A stretch of 64,000 nucleotides of DNA from Devosia ginsengisoli. Lineage in GTDB: Bacteria > Pseudomonadota > Alphaproteobacteria > Rhizobiales > Devosiaceae. The translations under genes and the position numbers were made by a program. The stretch covers positions 1,116,001-1,180,000 of the forward strand of contig NZ_CP042304.1 in assembly GCF_007859655.1 (NCBI RefSeq). Direction: 5' to 3'. The notes below the pieces were generated by a model that made no database searches, was not told where the DNA came from, and saw only the letters and a list, made by a program, of their open reading frames with translations. This document shows, in pieces, positions 9,872-19,016 of the stretch (the first letter of the stretch is position 1; the number at the start of each line of letters is the position of its first letter).

Positions 9872-10046
9872 TCGTACTCATGCACCAAAGCTGCAGGCAT
9901 GGCAAGTTCGTTCGAGCGTTTTTCCGGGGAGTTATGTGGATGTGGCGCTATGGGCACATGGAATCACGTAACCGCAGAACTGCCGTGGTTCTCGGGTCGC
10001 TACCTCCGCCAGATAAATATGAAGACCTGGGTGCCGTTGATCAAAA

Positions 10047-10056
10047 AAGTATACCA
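10047..10056. promoter_or_regulatory. Operator-like palindrome AAGTATACCA (copy 4), MBL-fold gene promoter
   Basis: GTATAC core at 10049-10054, 60 bases upstream of the metallo-beta-lactamase-fold gene. An A-run precedes it. With copy 3 it again gives one site for each of two divergent promoters. Confidence 0.5.
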
Positions 10057-10116
10057 ATGTATTCTTTTGGCCGTGACGAACCGCGGACTCGCGCCAGACA
10101 TGTATGAAAGGCCCCG

Positions 10117-11157
10117 ATGCATTCCCATTCTCAGAGTCTGCAATTTCCGTTCGAAATTCCACCGGTCGGTGCCGCACCCGTCGAGGTAGCCGTCGGCCTG
10201 TTCTGGCTACGGCTGCCGCTTCCCGGGCGCCTGGATCACGTCAATGCCTGGCTATGCGACGGACCGGACGGCTGGACAGTCATTGATTGTGGCATGAACT
10301 CCGCCGAAACCCAGTCGGTATGGGACCGCACATTCGAGACCACGCTGGCCGCGCGACGCGTTAGCGACATCCTCGTCACCCATGGCCATGTGGATCATGT
10401 CGGTTATCTCGGAACGCTGGCCAAACGCACCGGGGCAGCGGTCTGGATGTCGCTCTCCGAACACCTCACCGCCGGCATGCGGATCACCGAGCCCGAGGAG
10501 CGCATCGCCGAACAGGCCGAAACCTGGCTGACCTGGTGCGGCTGCCCACCCGACGAAAGCGAGACCATCATCGCGAACCGCATCGGAATCCGCTCAAACT
10601 TCGTGCCCCTGCCCCTGCAATACCGCCGGCTGCAAACCGGCGATAGCTTTCCCGCCGGCGGAACAATATGGGAGGTCAGGGCTTTCGGCGGCCACGCGCC
10701 CGAGATGATCACCCTGTTCGATCCCGACCGGCACCTGCTGATCGCGGCCGACCAGATCCTGTCGCACATCACGCCGCCCATCACGGTGCATCCCGGCGAG
10801 CCTTACGGCGATCCCCTGCAGGAATTCTTCGCCTCCTTCGACACCCTGGCGCAATTACCCGCCGACACGCTCGTCTTGCCGTCGCATGGCGCGCCTTTCT
10901 ACGGTCTGCATGAGAGGCTGGCACAGTTGCGATCGCACCATGAAGCGCGGCTGGAGCAGGTCGAGGCGACCCTCGACACGCCACAGACGCCCTATGCGGT
11001 GGCCCGCATGGTCTTCGCCCGCGCCATGGCAGGCAACCACGCGCGCCAGGCGCTCTCCGAAACCCTGGCGCACCTCAATTACCTGCAACGCCGCGGCCGC
11101 GTGGTCGCCGATTTGGACGACCACGGCGTAGCGCACTTTTCGCGCCAGGCGGATTGA
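10117..11157 (+). CDS. Metallo-beta-lactamase-fold hydrolase
   Basis: A 346-residue MBL-fold protein with the zinc-binding motif THGHVDH (His89, His91, Asp93, His94), further metal ligands in GGHAPE and LPSHG, and a C-terminal helical extension of about 80 residues as in the glyoxalase II/LACTB2-like branch. The ATG follows GAAAGG by six bases. It stands alone on the plus strand, convergent with the MmgE gene ending at 11164. A thioesterase or lactonase acting on a CoA-linked or lactone intermediate would fit, but this is inference. Confidence 0.85.
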   Translation: MHSHSQSLQFPFEIPPVGAAPVEVAVGLFWLRLPLPGRLDHVNAWLCDGPDGWTVIDCGMNSAETQSVWDRTFETTLAARRVSDILVTHGHVDHVGYLGTLAKRTGAAVWMSLSEHLTAGMRITEPEERIAEQAETWLTWCGCPPDESETIIANRIGIRSNFVPLPLQYRRLQTGDSFPAGGTIWEVRAFGGHAPEMITLFDPDRHLLIAADQILSHITPPITVHPGEPYGDPLQEFFASFDTLAQLPADTLVLPSHGAPFYGLHERLAQLRSHHEARLEQVEATLDTPQTPYAVARMVFARAMAGNHARQALSETLAHLNYLQRRGRVVADLDDHGVAHFSRQAD

Positions 11158-11163
11158 GACCTG

Positions 11164-12564
11164 TCAGGCCCGAACGACCAGTTGGTCGGTCAGCATCCTG
11201 GCATCGTCGAGGTCTTCGAGGTTGAGCACCGCATCGACCAGGCGCTGTTGTTGATCCGAGGGCATGACGCTGTCGGCGAGCTTCCTGAACTTCTCGACAA
11301 TGTCCTCGGCACTGGCAAAGCTTTTCTCGCTGCCGCGCGGCGCCTCGCGCTCCTCGTGGTGCACGCTGCCGTCCCTGAGATGAACCTCGACCTTGACCAT
11401 GTGGCGGAAGGTCGAGCCCTTTGCGGTGATTTCCGGATCATGCACGACCTGTACCCGCTTGAGCAGGTCCATCCGCTGGCGGTCGGCCACCAGTTCATCG
11501 GAGAACTGGTTGACGAATACATCGCCTTCCAGCAGCAGTGTCGCCACGCAATATGGCAGGTTGAGCTGCGCCGAGGTTATGCCCTCCGGCCGATATTCCC
11601 AGCCCACGTGATCGACAGTAACCTGCGAGCCCCGGACCACGATTTTATCCAGCTCATCGACCGTAAACGGGCGGCGCTGCTGGATGGCGCGGATGGAATC
11701 CAGCGTGGTGTGGTTGCTGCCTACGCAGGAATAGAACTTGAGCGCAATGCGCATGGTCTCGAAGGTCTCGCCCAGACCGCTCGTCAGCGCATCCAGGTTG
11801 AATCGGTCGTCCGATCGCGAAAAAGTCGTGGCAAAACCACCATAAGGCGCCTCGAACACGTCGATAATGCCGGTAAAGCCGTTGGCTGCCAGAAGCGCGC
11901 CATAGAGCCCGCTCTGGGCCGAGCGACCCGCATGCATCCGCTTGACCATGGCGCCGAACTGCGCCGCCATCAGCCCGGCAGATTGCGTACCGGCGATACC
12001 CAGGGCATGGACGGTCCTATCGGCATCGAGACTCAATGCACGGGCTGCCGCAGCAGCCGAGGAAAACACGCCCAGCGTGGCGCCAGAATGCCAGCCTTGA
12101 CCGATATGCTCCTGCCCCATGCAGATGCCGACGCGCGGGCCGACTTCGTAACCCGCCAGCGCCGCCGTGAGGAACTCGCGTCCGGAGAGGTTCCGATGCG
12201 CTTCCGCAATGCCGACCAGTCCGGGAAGCGTTACCGCCCCCACATGCATGACACCGACGCGATGCACGTCATCGAGTTCAAAACCCTGGACCTGCGTGCC
12301 GTTGATCAAAGCCGCATGCGGCGTCGAGATACGCCTGTTGGTCCCCCAGATGCCTGCCGAGCTGCTGGTATCGACGGCGCCCAGCGTCTCGTGGAGAATA
12401 TGCGACCATTGCAGGTTGGCCCCATAAAGCGCACAGCCGAGCGAGTCGAGAATAAGCAGCTTGAGGCGTTCGCGAACCGCGTCGGGAATATCTTCGTAGC
12501 GAAGCCCGGAAACGAATTCGGCAACTGCGCGCGTATAGGGGTTGCCCGAGCCGATGTGACCCAT
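11164..12564 (-). CDS. MmgE/PrpD family protein (2)
   Basis: A 466-residue MmgE/PrpD-fold protein. Markers are LLILDSLGCALYG near the N terminus, QVQGFELDDVH, a HSGATLGVFSSAAAAA segment, MVKRMHAGRSAQSG and FYSCVGSNHTTLD. It is the last gene of the leftward operon, 20 bases after the PrpB-like lyase. In the 2-methylcitrate cycle a PrpD dehydratase feeds the PrpB lyase, so this protein or paralogue 3 probably supplies the lyase's substrate. It has clearly diverged from paralogues 1 and 3, so three distinct steps are likely. Confidence 0.82.
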   Translation of the reverse strand: MGHIGSGNPYTRAVAEFVSGLRYEDIPDAVRERLKLLILDSLGCALYGANLQWSHILHETLGAVDTSSSAGIWGTNRRISTPHAALINGTQVQGFELDDVHRVGVMHVGAVTLPGLVGIAEAHRNLSGREFLTAALAGYEVGPRVGICMGQEHIGQGWHSGATLGVFSSAAAAARALSLDADRTVHALGIAGTQSAGLMAAQFGAMVKRMHAGRSAQSGLYGALLAANGFTGIIDVFEAPYGGFATTFSRSDDRFNLDALTSGLGETFETMRIALKFYSCVGSNHTTLDSIRAIQQRRPFTVDELDKIVVRGSQVTVDHVGWEYRPEGITSAQLNLPYCVATLLLEGDVFVNQFSDELVADRQRMDLLKRVQVVHDPEITAKGSTFRHMVKVEVHLRDGSVHHEEREAPRGSEKSFASAEDIVEKFRKLADSVMPSDQQQRLVDAVLNLEDLDDARMLTDQLVVRA

Positions 12565-12584
12565 GCCGATAGTCTCCTGATCTG

Positions 12585-13487
12585 TTATTCGAGAACGGTT
12601 TTGACGATCTTGGCGTCGAGCGCCTCGTAGTCGTAATAGCCGATGGTCTGGTAGAGCTCGGCCCGCGTCATCATCGTGTCGATGGACGCCCCGACTTCGC
12701 CGTCGCGCTTGATCGCCTCATAGACCGACTTGCTGGCGCGCCAGGCGGCACGAGCGGCCGAGACGGGATAGATAACGAGTTCATAGCCCAATTCGTTGAA
12801 TGTCTGGAGCGAGGTCTGCGGCGTGCGCCCGAACTCGGTCATGTTGGCCAACAACGGCGCCGCTATTTCCGCGCGAGCCCGGCGCATGGCCTCGATCGAA
12901 TGCAGCGCTTCGACGAAGATCACGTCTGCACCGGCCGCGACATAGCGGTTGGCACGCCGGATCGCATCGTCGAAATCCGCGGTGCCCGCATCGGTGCGCG
13001 CGCAGATCAGCAGTCCCGAGGAGGCCTGCCGCGCAGCAGCGATCTTGCGGCACATATCCTCGACCGGCACGACCGACTTGTCGTTGAGGTGCCCGCACTT
13101 CTTGGGAAATACCTGATCTTCGATCTGGATGCAGGCCGCTCCAGCCTCTTCCAGCTCGCGCACCGCGCGCATGATATTCAGCACCTCGCCGAAGCCGGTA
13201 TCCGCATCGACGATCAGCGGGAGTCCGGATGCGCGAACCACCTCACGCGCCTTGCGCGTCACATCCTCGAGCGTCAGCATGCCCAGGTCAGGCAGGGCCA
13301 TCGAGGCCGAGACGGCGGCGCCCGAGAGGTAGAGCGCCTCAAACCCGGCATCGCGCGCCAGTTGCGCACTCATGCCGTCGGCCGCTCCGGGCACAGCCAC
13401 GCTCTGCTTGCGCGCAATCAGTTGGCGCAGGACGGCGGCACGATCGGCACGGCCCTGCGCCGCACCATCCAGCCAATCGGTGGACAT
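12585..13487 (-). CDS. Isocitrate lyase/PEP mutase family lyase, methylisocitrate lyase (PrpB)-like
   Basis: A 300-residue alpha/beta-barrel enzyme, the length of PrpB. The signature KKCGH (residues 129-133) holds the catalytic Cys131, and the Mg-binding DADTGFGE (94-101) is intact. ANMTEFGRTP and the C-terminal helix with YYDYEALD also resemble PrpB. A retained Cys argues for a C-C lyase (2-methylisocitrate or isocitrate type), not a phosphonomutase or oxaloacetate decarboxylase. It lies between two MmgE/PrpD genes, with 15- and 20-base gaps. No methylcitrate synthase is present, so its substrate is probably a different 2-alkyl or 3-alkyl isocitrate-like acid. Confidence 0.83.
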   Translation of the reverse strand: MSTDWLDGAAQGRADRAAVLRQLIARKQSVAVPGAADGMSAQLARDAGFEALYLSGAAVSASMALPDLGMLTLEDVTRKAREVVRASGLPLIVDADTGFGEVLNIMRAVRELEEAGAACIQIEDQVFPKKCGHLNDKSVVPVEDMCRKIAAARQASSGLLICARTDAGTADFDDAIRRANRYVAAGADVIFVEALHSIEAMRRARAEIAAPLLANMTEFGRTPQTSLQTFNELGYELVIYPVSAARAAWRASKSVYEAIKRDGEVGASIDTMMTRAELYQTIGYYDYEALDAKIVKTVLE

Positions 13488-13502
13488 ACTATTCTCCGTC
13501 GG

Positions 13503-14882
13503 TCAGGCGCGAACCAGCGCCATGGTTTCGGCAAGGGCGCCCGGTTCGTCGAAACGGTAGAGCGTCGCGAGCAGCCTTTCGGCCTTTTCGGCGCCCAGCC
13601 GCGGCTCGACCAGTGACATGAACTTGGCGTGGACCTGCTCCGGGCTCATCGGATTCTGCGGATGCCCCAGAAAGAGCTTGGTCTCGGACTGCAGATGCGT
13701 GCCGTCTTCCAGCCAGACATCGAGATAGGCCTCGAATTGCGGCTGCTCGCGCTGCGGCAGCAGTTCCACATTGGGCAGGATGGCCTGCACGGCCGGATCG
13801 CGCAGCATGCGCTCGGTGAAATCGGTCCCGACCATGGAATAGCCCTCAAGCGCTGCCGCAATGCAGAAGGCAACCGAGAACTTGCATTCGAGCGGCGATT
13901 GCGGGTTGGTCTTGCCCGCGCTGAACGGCGCATTGTAGTGCACTTTCGAGGTAACGCGCTTGACCTTGCGGCCCTTGACCTGCGCCGTCAGCTTGTGCGC
14001 TGCGGCGATGGAGGCATGCGTCGCGCGGCAGCAGGCGAACGGCTTGTAGCCATTGTTCAGCAGCTCCCAGCCATCATCGAAGTCGATATTCGGAATCTCG
14101 GCGCGATTGTCCTGGATGAGCGCGGCCAGCATGCCCTTTTCGCGCTCGAACAGCCCCTTGGCCGCCGTGAAGCCATTGGCCGCCAGATCAGCCGCCAAGA
14201 TACCGTTCCACGCTGCACGGCCGGCATGATAGGGCTTTGAATCACTGCCGAACGAGGCGACGAATCCTGACGCCGACGTGGCCGCGGCGCCGAGCGCATT
14301 GGCCGACTGCTCCTCATCCAGCCCCTGCATGGCTGCGCTGGCGGCGGCTGCGCCCACGACGCCATGAACACCCGTGGGATGAAACCCGCACTGCTGCAGG
14401 TTGCGCCCCACGCCCCTTATCCCGCCCGTCCCCAAATGCGCCATCACCTCGAAACCGGTGATGAAGCCGGAAAGCGCCGCCTTCTCGTCGAGCCCCCGCT
14501 CGCCGGCAACCCCCAGGGCCGCCGACCAGACCGGCGCCCCGATATGTCCCGAGCCGCCGATATGGGTGTCGTCATAATCCTGGCAATGCGCCATCGTGCC
14601 GTTGACCAGTGCCGCCATCGCCGCATTGGTGGTCCCGGCACCGAAGATCTGCGCCTTGCCCGGCACGCCCCAAGCCTCGGCAACCGCGCGTGTCGCCTTG
14701 GCCGCGGGCTCTTCGAACGAACCGATGGTAACGCCGACAAAATCGACCAGCGCGCCCTTGGCCGCGGCAATGATTTCGGGCGGATAGTCCCGGCCAGGAG
14801 CTGCAGCGACGAATTTCGCCAGCTTTTCGCCGCGGTGGCCTTCCCCGATCCCATCGAGCTGGGCCATTTCTACTGCCGCCAT
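13503..14882 (-). CDS. MmgE/PrpD family protein (3)
   Basis: A 459-residue MmgE/PrpD-fold protein with KGALVDFVGVTIG, MAHCQDYDDTH, GFHPTGVHGVVGAAAA, SKPYHAGRAAWNG and NGYKPFACCRATH. These positions line the active site of family members whose structures are known. It follows the MaoC-type gene by 30 bases and precedes the PrpB-like lyase by 15. It is the paralogue closest to the lyase on the 5' side and is a candidate dehydratase or hydratase for it. Start: ATG at 14882, no better option upstream. Confidence 0.82.
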   Translation of the reverse strand: MAAVEMAQLDGIGEGHRGEKLAKFVAAAPGRDYPPEIIAAAKGALVDFVGVTIGSFEEPAAKATRAVAEAWGVPGKAQIFGAGTTNAAMAALVNGTMAHCQDYDDTHIGGSGHIGAPVWSAALGVAGERGLDEKAALSGFITGFEVMAHLGTGGIRGVGRNLQQCGFHPTGVHGVVGAAAASAAMQGLDEEQSANALGAAATSASGFVASFGSDSKPYHAGRAAWNGILAADLAANGFTAAKGLFEREKGMLAALIQDNRAEIPNIDFDDGWELLNNGYKPFACCRATHASIAAAHKLTAQVKGRKVKRVTSKVHYNAPFSAGKTNPQSPLECKFSVAFCIAAALEGYSMVGTDFTERMLRDPAVQAILPNVELLPQREQPQFEAYLDVWLEDGTHLQSETKLFLGHPQNPMSPEQVHAKFMSLVEPRLGAEKAERLLATLYRFDEPGALAETMALVRA

Positions 14883-14912
14883 CGTTCTGCTCCTCGGTGT
14901 TCTGTTCCGCCG

Positions 14913-15770
14913 TCAGGCGAGTTCGGCATGCCCGAAATCGAGCACGACCTCATTGTCCCGGGCCGGCACCAGGCAGCGGAAATGCGCCGCATCCCCGCGC
15001 TGCCAAATCTGAATTTGAAGTGTGTCGCCGGGATAGACCGGCCTGGAAAAGCGCGCGCTCATCGCCACGAACCGCGCCGGCTCGTAGTCGCACAGGCTGC
15101 GTAGCAGCGCATGGCCGGCGATACCATAGGTGCAAAGGCCATGCAGGATAGGCCGCGGAAACCCGTTCGACCGCGCGTGCTCCGGATCGGCATGGAGCGG
15201 GTTATAGTCCCCGCTCAGCCGGTAGATCAGTCCCTGCTGCGGCAGGGTGGGCATGTCAACGACCATGTCGGGCGGAATGCTTGGCACCTCGTGAACAGGT
15301 ACCGACGACGTCGAGGGACCGCCGAATCCGCCATCGCCCCGCTGCATGCTCGTCGACAGGATCTCGAAGATCAGCGCATCATCCTGCTGCGAGAAGACAC
15401 GGCGCCGCGTCGTCACCAGCGCGGCCTTGCCCTCACCCTTGTCGACCACCTCGTCGACCGTATTTTCGCTCCGAAAGCTGCCTTCCACCGGGATGGGTCG
15501 ATGCAGCCTGAAGCTGATGCCGGCATGTACGCTCTTGCCGCTGGAACCAACATTGGCCTTCCTGATCCAGGCATGGGGCGCTGCAATCAACGTCGCCATG
15601 GTCGGCACGGCCAGCAGGTTCTTCTCGTAGACAAAACGAAGCTGGCGCTCGTCGGTAGGATCGCCCCCCAACCCGACTCCCAGGGCATAGAGCATGGTAT
15701 CGCGTCTGGTCAGTGCCATCTCGGTCTGCGGGATGCGGTAAGCCCTAAGGGCTTCGTAATCGAGCGGCAC
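14913..15770 (-). CDS. MaoC-like enoyl-CoA hydratase 2
   Basis: A 285-residue double hot-dog protein of the hydratase-2 family. The catalytic motif is SGDYNPLHADPEHA with Asp188, Asn190 and His193, followed by GFPRPILHGLCTYG. The N-terminal half is the degenerate non-catalytic hot dog, as in fungal and animal MFE-2. The start is a GTG three bases after the ligase gene, with an AGGGGG ribosome site inside the ligase's end. It would hydrate the double bond made by the acyl-CoA dehydrogenase, giving a beta-hydroxyacyl-CoA for the SDR or the aldolase-like pair. Confidence 0.87.
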   Translation of the reverse strand: MPLDYEALRAYRIPQTEMALTRRDTMLYALGVGLGGDPTDERQLRFVYEKNLLAVPTMATLIAAPHAWIRKANVGSSGKSVHAGISFRLHRPIPVEGSFRSENTVDEVVDKGEGKAALVTTRRRVFSQQDDALIFEILSTSMQRGDGGFGGPSTSSVPVHEVPSIPPDMVVDMPTLPQQGLIYRLSGDYNPLHADPEHARSNGFPRPILHGLCTYGIAGHALLRSLCDYEPARFVAMSARFSRPVYPGDTLQIQIWQRGDAAHFRCLVPARDNEVVLDFGHAELA

Positions 15771-15773
15771 CGG

Positions 15774-17930
15774 CTACCCCCTACCCTTGAGCGCAATCAG
15801 CGCATCCGCGGCAAGAATGGTGCTGCCATTGACGAAGATGGGATTGATATCAATGCTCTCGATAGCGTCCCTATAGTCGCTCATGAGCCAGCCCAGCCGC
15901 ACGGCGATATCGGCCAGTGCGTCGAGATCGGCCACCGCCTGCCCCCGATACCCCTGAAGCAACCTGGCGCCCTTGATCTCGGCAAGCATGTCTTGGGCCG
16001 ACAGCCTGTCGAACGGCGCAAACCTGTAGACAACATCGGCCATGACCTCAGCGAAAATACCGCCCAGGCCGAACAGGACGATGGGGCCGAAACAGGCATC
16101 GTCGGCCGCGCCGAGCAGCAACTCGGTTCCCTTCGCCATTTCCTGCACCAGCACCCCGTCGACACGGGCGCCCGGATCATAATTTCGTGCCGCTGCGATC
16201 ACCTCGCGCGCCGCCGACCGCACCCCTTCGGGGGTCGTGAGGTTGACGCGGATCGCCCCGGCCTCGCTCTTATGCGGAATGTCGGGTGAATTGACCTTCA
16301 CCACGACCGGGAAAGTCAGGCTCTGCAAATTCAGCCTGTCCACGGCGTTAGCCGGAACGAACTCCTGGCGGACGAGAGGAATGCCATATTGGGCGAGCAC
16401 ATCGCGCGACGCGCGTTCGCTGAGGAATGTCTCTCCCGCAGGGAACGACAGCTCCGGGCGAGGAAATGCCCTCTGGATCGTCCGAGGGCGCACGGCCCAT
16501 TTCTGTTGTCGCATCGAGAAATCGGCCAAGGCCCGCGCGGCAGTGGCAGCCCGGCCAACCGTCAGGAACCATGGCAGGCCTGCGGCATCGAACAGCGCCT
16601 TGGCCGGCAGGTGATCCTCGGCAACCGTCGCCACAAGCACCGGCTTGTCGGCCGCGCGGGCAATATCGATGATGGACTGCGCCGCCTCGACACTGCCGGT
16701 CGTCTGGCCGGAACGCACCATCACCATGTCGATATTTTCGTCGGCAAGCACCGCTTCGGCCGCAGCATTGGACAGGCTCTTGCCGTCCTTGGTGTTCTGG
16801 CCCGAAATGTCCACCGGGTTACCGGTTCCGGCGAGCGGCGGCAGCATGTCGCGCAATGCGGCCTTGGTCGTCGCGGAGAATTCGGGCAATTGCAGGCCGG
16901 CCTGCATGAAACGGTCCGAAGCGATGACCCCGGCCCCACCCGAGCCGGACACCAGCCCGACGCGGTCGCCGCGCGGCAGCGTTCCGGCGAGGAAAGCCTT
17001 CGCCAGGTCGACGAGATCTTCATAGTCATCGACCTCGACATAGCCGCCATGCCGAAATGCCGCCTGATAGAGCGCATAGCTGCTGGCGAGGCTCGCCGTA
17101 TGCGATGCGGCCGCTTTCTGGCCCGCCGCGGTATTGCCGGCCTTCCAGACGAGAATGGGCTTGTTGCGCTCGAGGGCCTTGCGTCCAAGTTCGAGCAGCC
17201 GCCTGCCGTCCGAAACACCTTCGATGAAAGCGGTCACCACCTTCACGTCGTCGCAGTCGAGAAAGTAGTCGATGAAATCGAGAACATTGAGATCGACGCT
17301 GTTGCCGACCGAGGCGATATAGTTGAACCCCGTCCCGGCGCGGCTGGCATTGCGCACCAGCGTAAAGCCATAGCCGCCGCTCTGTGTGGCCATCGCCACC
17401 GGCCCGGTGGAATAGTCCTTTACCCCAAAGCCCTGCCCGAAGCCGTTATGGACCTTCTTGGGAATATTGAGCACGCCCATGCAATTGGGGCCGACGGCAC
17501 GAATCCCGGTTTCCTTGATGGCTGTGATCAGTTCGGCTTCGATAGCCTTGCCCTCGTCACCCGCCTCGCGAAAACCCGAAGAGAGAATGACCGCGAAGGG
17601 AATGCCTTTGGCGCCTGCCTGGCGGATCACATCGGGCACAAGGCGTGCCGCGACAGCGATCAGCACGACATCGCAGCCGGAGGGAATATCCGCCAGTGAC
17701 GGATAGCACTTGCGGCCGAGCACCGTCTCCCGGTTCGGATTGACCGGAAACACCTCGCCTGCGTAGCCATAGGTGGTGAGATAGTGCATCGGCTGGCCGC
17801 CGACGGCCCGGCTCGACTCCGTCGCGCCAACCACCGCGATGGCGCGCGGATCGAACAGCCGCGACAGATCGACGGCGCGCGCCTCGTTACCCCTAGTTTC
17901 CGCGGCAACCTGGTTCATGGCGCGACTCAC
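15774..17930 (-). CDS. Acyl-CoA synthetase, ADP-forming (ACD/acetyl-CoA ligase type)
   Basis: A 718-residue fused NDP-forming CoA ligase: CoA-binding domain (about 25-125), two succinyl-CoA-synthetase-like domains (about 155-460) with the phosphohistidine loop ASHTAS (His277), and a C-terminal ATP-grasp domain (about 495-715) with VVVKVNSPDIPHKSEAGA. It activates a carboxylic acid with ATP and CoA, giving ADP, or runs in reverse for ATP synthesis. The GTG at 17930 overlaps the SDR stop; an ATG four codons in (17918) is an alternative. The locus also carries a CaiB-type transferase, so two acids may need activation. Confidence 0.88.
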   Translation of the reverse strand: MSRAMNQVAAETRGNEARAVDLSRLFDPRAIAVVGATESSRAVGGQPMHYLTTYGYAGEVFPVNPNRETVLGRKCYPSLADIPSGCDVVLIAVAARLVPDVIRQAGAKGIPFAVILSSGFREAGDEGKAIEAELITAIKETGIRAVGPNCMGVLNIPKKVHNGFGQGFGVKDYSTGPVAMATQSGGYGFTLVRNASRAGTGFNYIASVGNSVDLNVLDFIDYFLDCDDVKVVTAFIEGVSDGRRLLELGRKALERNKPILVWKAGNTAAGQKAAASHTASLASSYALYQAAFRHGGYVEVDDYEDLVDLAKAFLAGTLPRGDRVGLVSGSGGAGVIASDRFMQAGLQLPEFSATTKAALRDMLPPLAGTGNPVDISGQNTKDGKSLSNAAAEAVLADENIDMVMVRSGQTTGSVEAAQSIIDIARAADKPVLVATVAEDHLPAKALFDAAGLPWFLTVGRAATAARALADFSMRQQKWAVRPRTIQRAFPRPELSFPAGETFLSERASRDVLAQYGIPLVRQEFVPANAVDRLNLQSLTFPVVVKVNSPDIPHKSEAGAIRVNLTTPEGVRSAAREVIAAARNYDPGARVDGVLVQEMAKGTELLLGAADDACFGPIVLFGLGGIFAEVMADVVYRFAPFDRLSAQDMLAEIKGARLLQGYRGQAVADLDALADIAVRLGWLMSDYRDAIESIDINPIFVNGSTILAADALIALKGRG

Positions 17931-18850
17931 GGCAGATACGACGTGAACACATCACGCGTGCGGTCGAGCGGCATGAAAGCCGGCTCGAAGACGGGCATGA
18001 CGTGCTGGGCAATGGCCTGCGGGGTCCAGCCTTCGGCAGTATGCGCATGCCGGATCGGGCGCATCTGGTTGAACAGGAACAACTCGTTATCGCGCGTATA
18101 GAAAACCTGGCCCGTCACACGGCTGGCGGCGTCGCTGGCCAGGTAAACCACGATGGGAGCATTCTTTTCCGGCGCGATGGTCCGCCGGTTGGCGGCGCGC
18201 TGCTTCTGTTCCGCGGTTTCGGTCGGGATGGATTCGGTCATGCGGGTGAAGGCCGAGGGCGCCACCACATTGGAACGCACATTGAAGCGCTTCATGTCCA
18301 GCGCGATGGCCTTGGACAGCCCCTGGAGACCGATCTTGGCGGCGCCGTAATTGGCCTGGCCGACACCACCGATCAGCCCGGATGTGGAACTGATATGGAC
18401 GAAAGCGCCCGATTCCTGCTTGCGGAAATGCGCGGCTGCTGCCCGGCTCACATAGAAGCTGCCAGTCAGGATGACGCCGATCGACAGGTCCCAGTCGGCC
18501 TTTTCCATCTTGTGAAAGATCGTGTCTCGCAGGATGGCTGCATTGTTGACCACGCAGTCGATGCGCCCGAAGGCGTCGATTGCAGTCTGCACCATGCGAT
18601 GGGCGCCATCCCAGTCAGAGACGCTGTCGGCATTTGCGACGGCCTCGCCGCCCTCGGCGCGGATCTCGGCCGCGGCCTGCTCGGCAACGCTTTCATTCGC
18701 TCCGGTCCCGCCGACTTCGACGCCCAGATCGTTGAGCACGACCTTGGCACCCTGACGCGCCATCATGCGGGCAATTTCCTTGCCGATGCCCCGCCCGGCC
18801 CCCGTTACCAGGACAACCTTTCCTTCAACGATCCTGTCCGGAAGCTCCAC
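17927..18850 (-). CDS. SDR-family 3-hydroxyacyl-CoA dehydrogenase-like protein
   Basis: A 307-residue classical short-chain dehydrogenase. It has NAD(P)-binding TGAGRGIG (16-23), NNA (102-104), catalytic Ser155/156, Tyr168 and Lys172 (YGAAK). An acidic Asp41 after the second strand favours NAD. The 45-residue C-terminal extension and overall character match the dehydrogenase part of MFE-2-like proteins. Start: GTG at 18850 with GGAGGGG seven bases upstream. It is first in a six-gene operon, and copy 5 of the palindrome lies 68 bases upstream. Likely step: oxidation of a beta-hydroxyacyl-CoA. Confidence 0.87.
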   Translation of the reverse strand: MELPDRIVEGKVVLVTGAGRGIGKEIARMMARQGAKVVLNDLGVEVGGTGANESVAEQAAAEIRAEGGEAVANADSVSDWDGAHRMVQTAIDAFGRIDCVVNNAAILRDTIFHKMEKADWDLSIGVILTGSFYVSRAAAAHFRKQESGAFVHISSTSGLIGGVGQANYGAAKIGLQGLSKAIALDMKRFNVRSNVVAPSAFTRMTESIPTETAEQKQRAANRRTIAPEKNAPIVVYLASDAASRVTGQVFYTRDNELFLFNQMRPIRHAHTAEGWTPQAIAQHVMPVFEPAFMPLDRTRDVFTSYLP

Positions 18851-18918
18851 TGATACCCCTCCCCGTCGGCGCAGCGCGAATCCATCGGCACGCCTATCGC
18901 TCTATCAATAGAATTCCG

Positions 18919-18928
18919 TTGTATACCA
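18919..18928. promoter_or_regulatory. Operator-like palindrome TTGTATACCA (copy 5), SDR-operon promoter
   Basis: Identical 10-mer to copy 1, also preceded by GAATTC at two bases' distance (18911-18916). It lies 68 bases upstream of the SDR start in the 163-base gap before the GntR gene end. Confidence 0.58.
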
Positions 18929-19016
18929 TTTGAAAGCGACGTGACAAGCCCACACAGCCCCCCGCGCTTGTGGCGCGGGTGGCTGATCTGCAAGCAGCAA
19001 TGAAATGGAGGAGGTC

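Noticed and set aside
11182..12630. 482-codon plus-strand open frame
   Set aside because: It mirrors the MmgE/PrpD gene on the other strand and has no recognisable domain; such shadows are expected in GC-rich DNA.
12585..13487. Phosphonopyruvate hydrolase, PEP mutase or oxaloacetate decarboxylase
   Set aside because: These branches normally lose the catalytic cysteine; the intact KKCGH and PrpB-like C terminus favour a C-C lyase.
13503..14882. Canonical methylcitrate cycle operon
   Set aside because: PrpD- and PrpB-like genes are present but no PrpC methylcitrate synthase or PrpE, and the neighbours are acyl-CoA enzymes, so the classical cycle is not supported.
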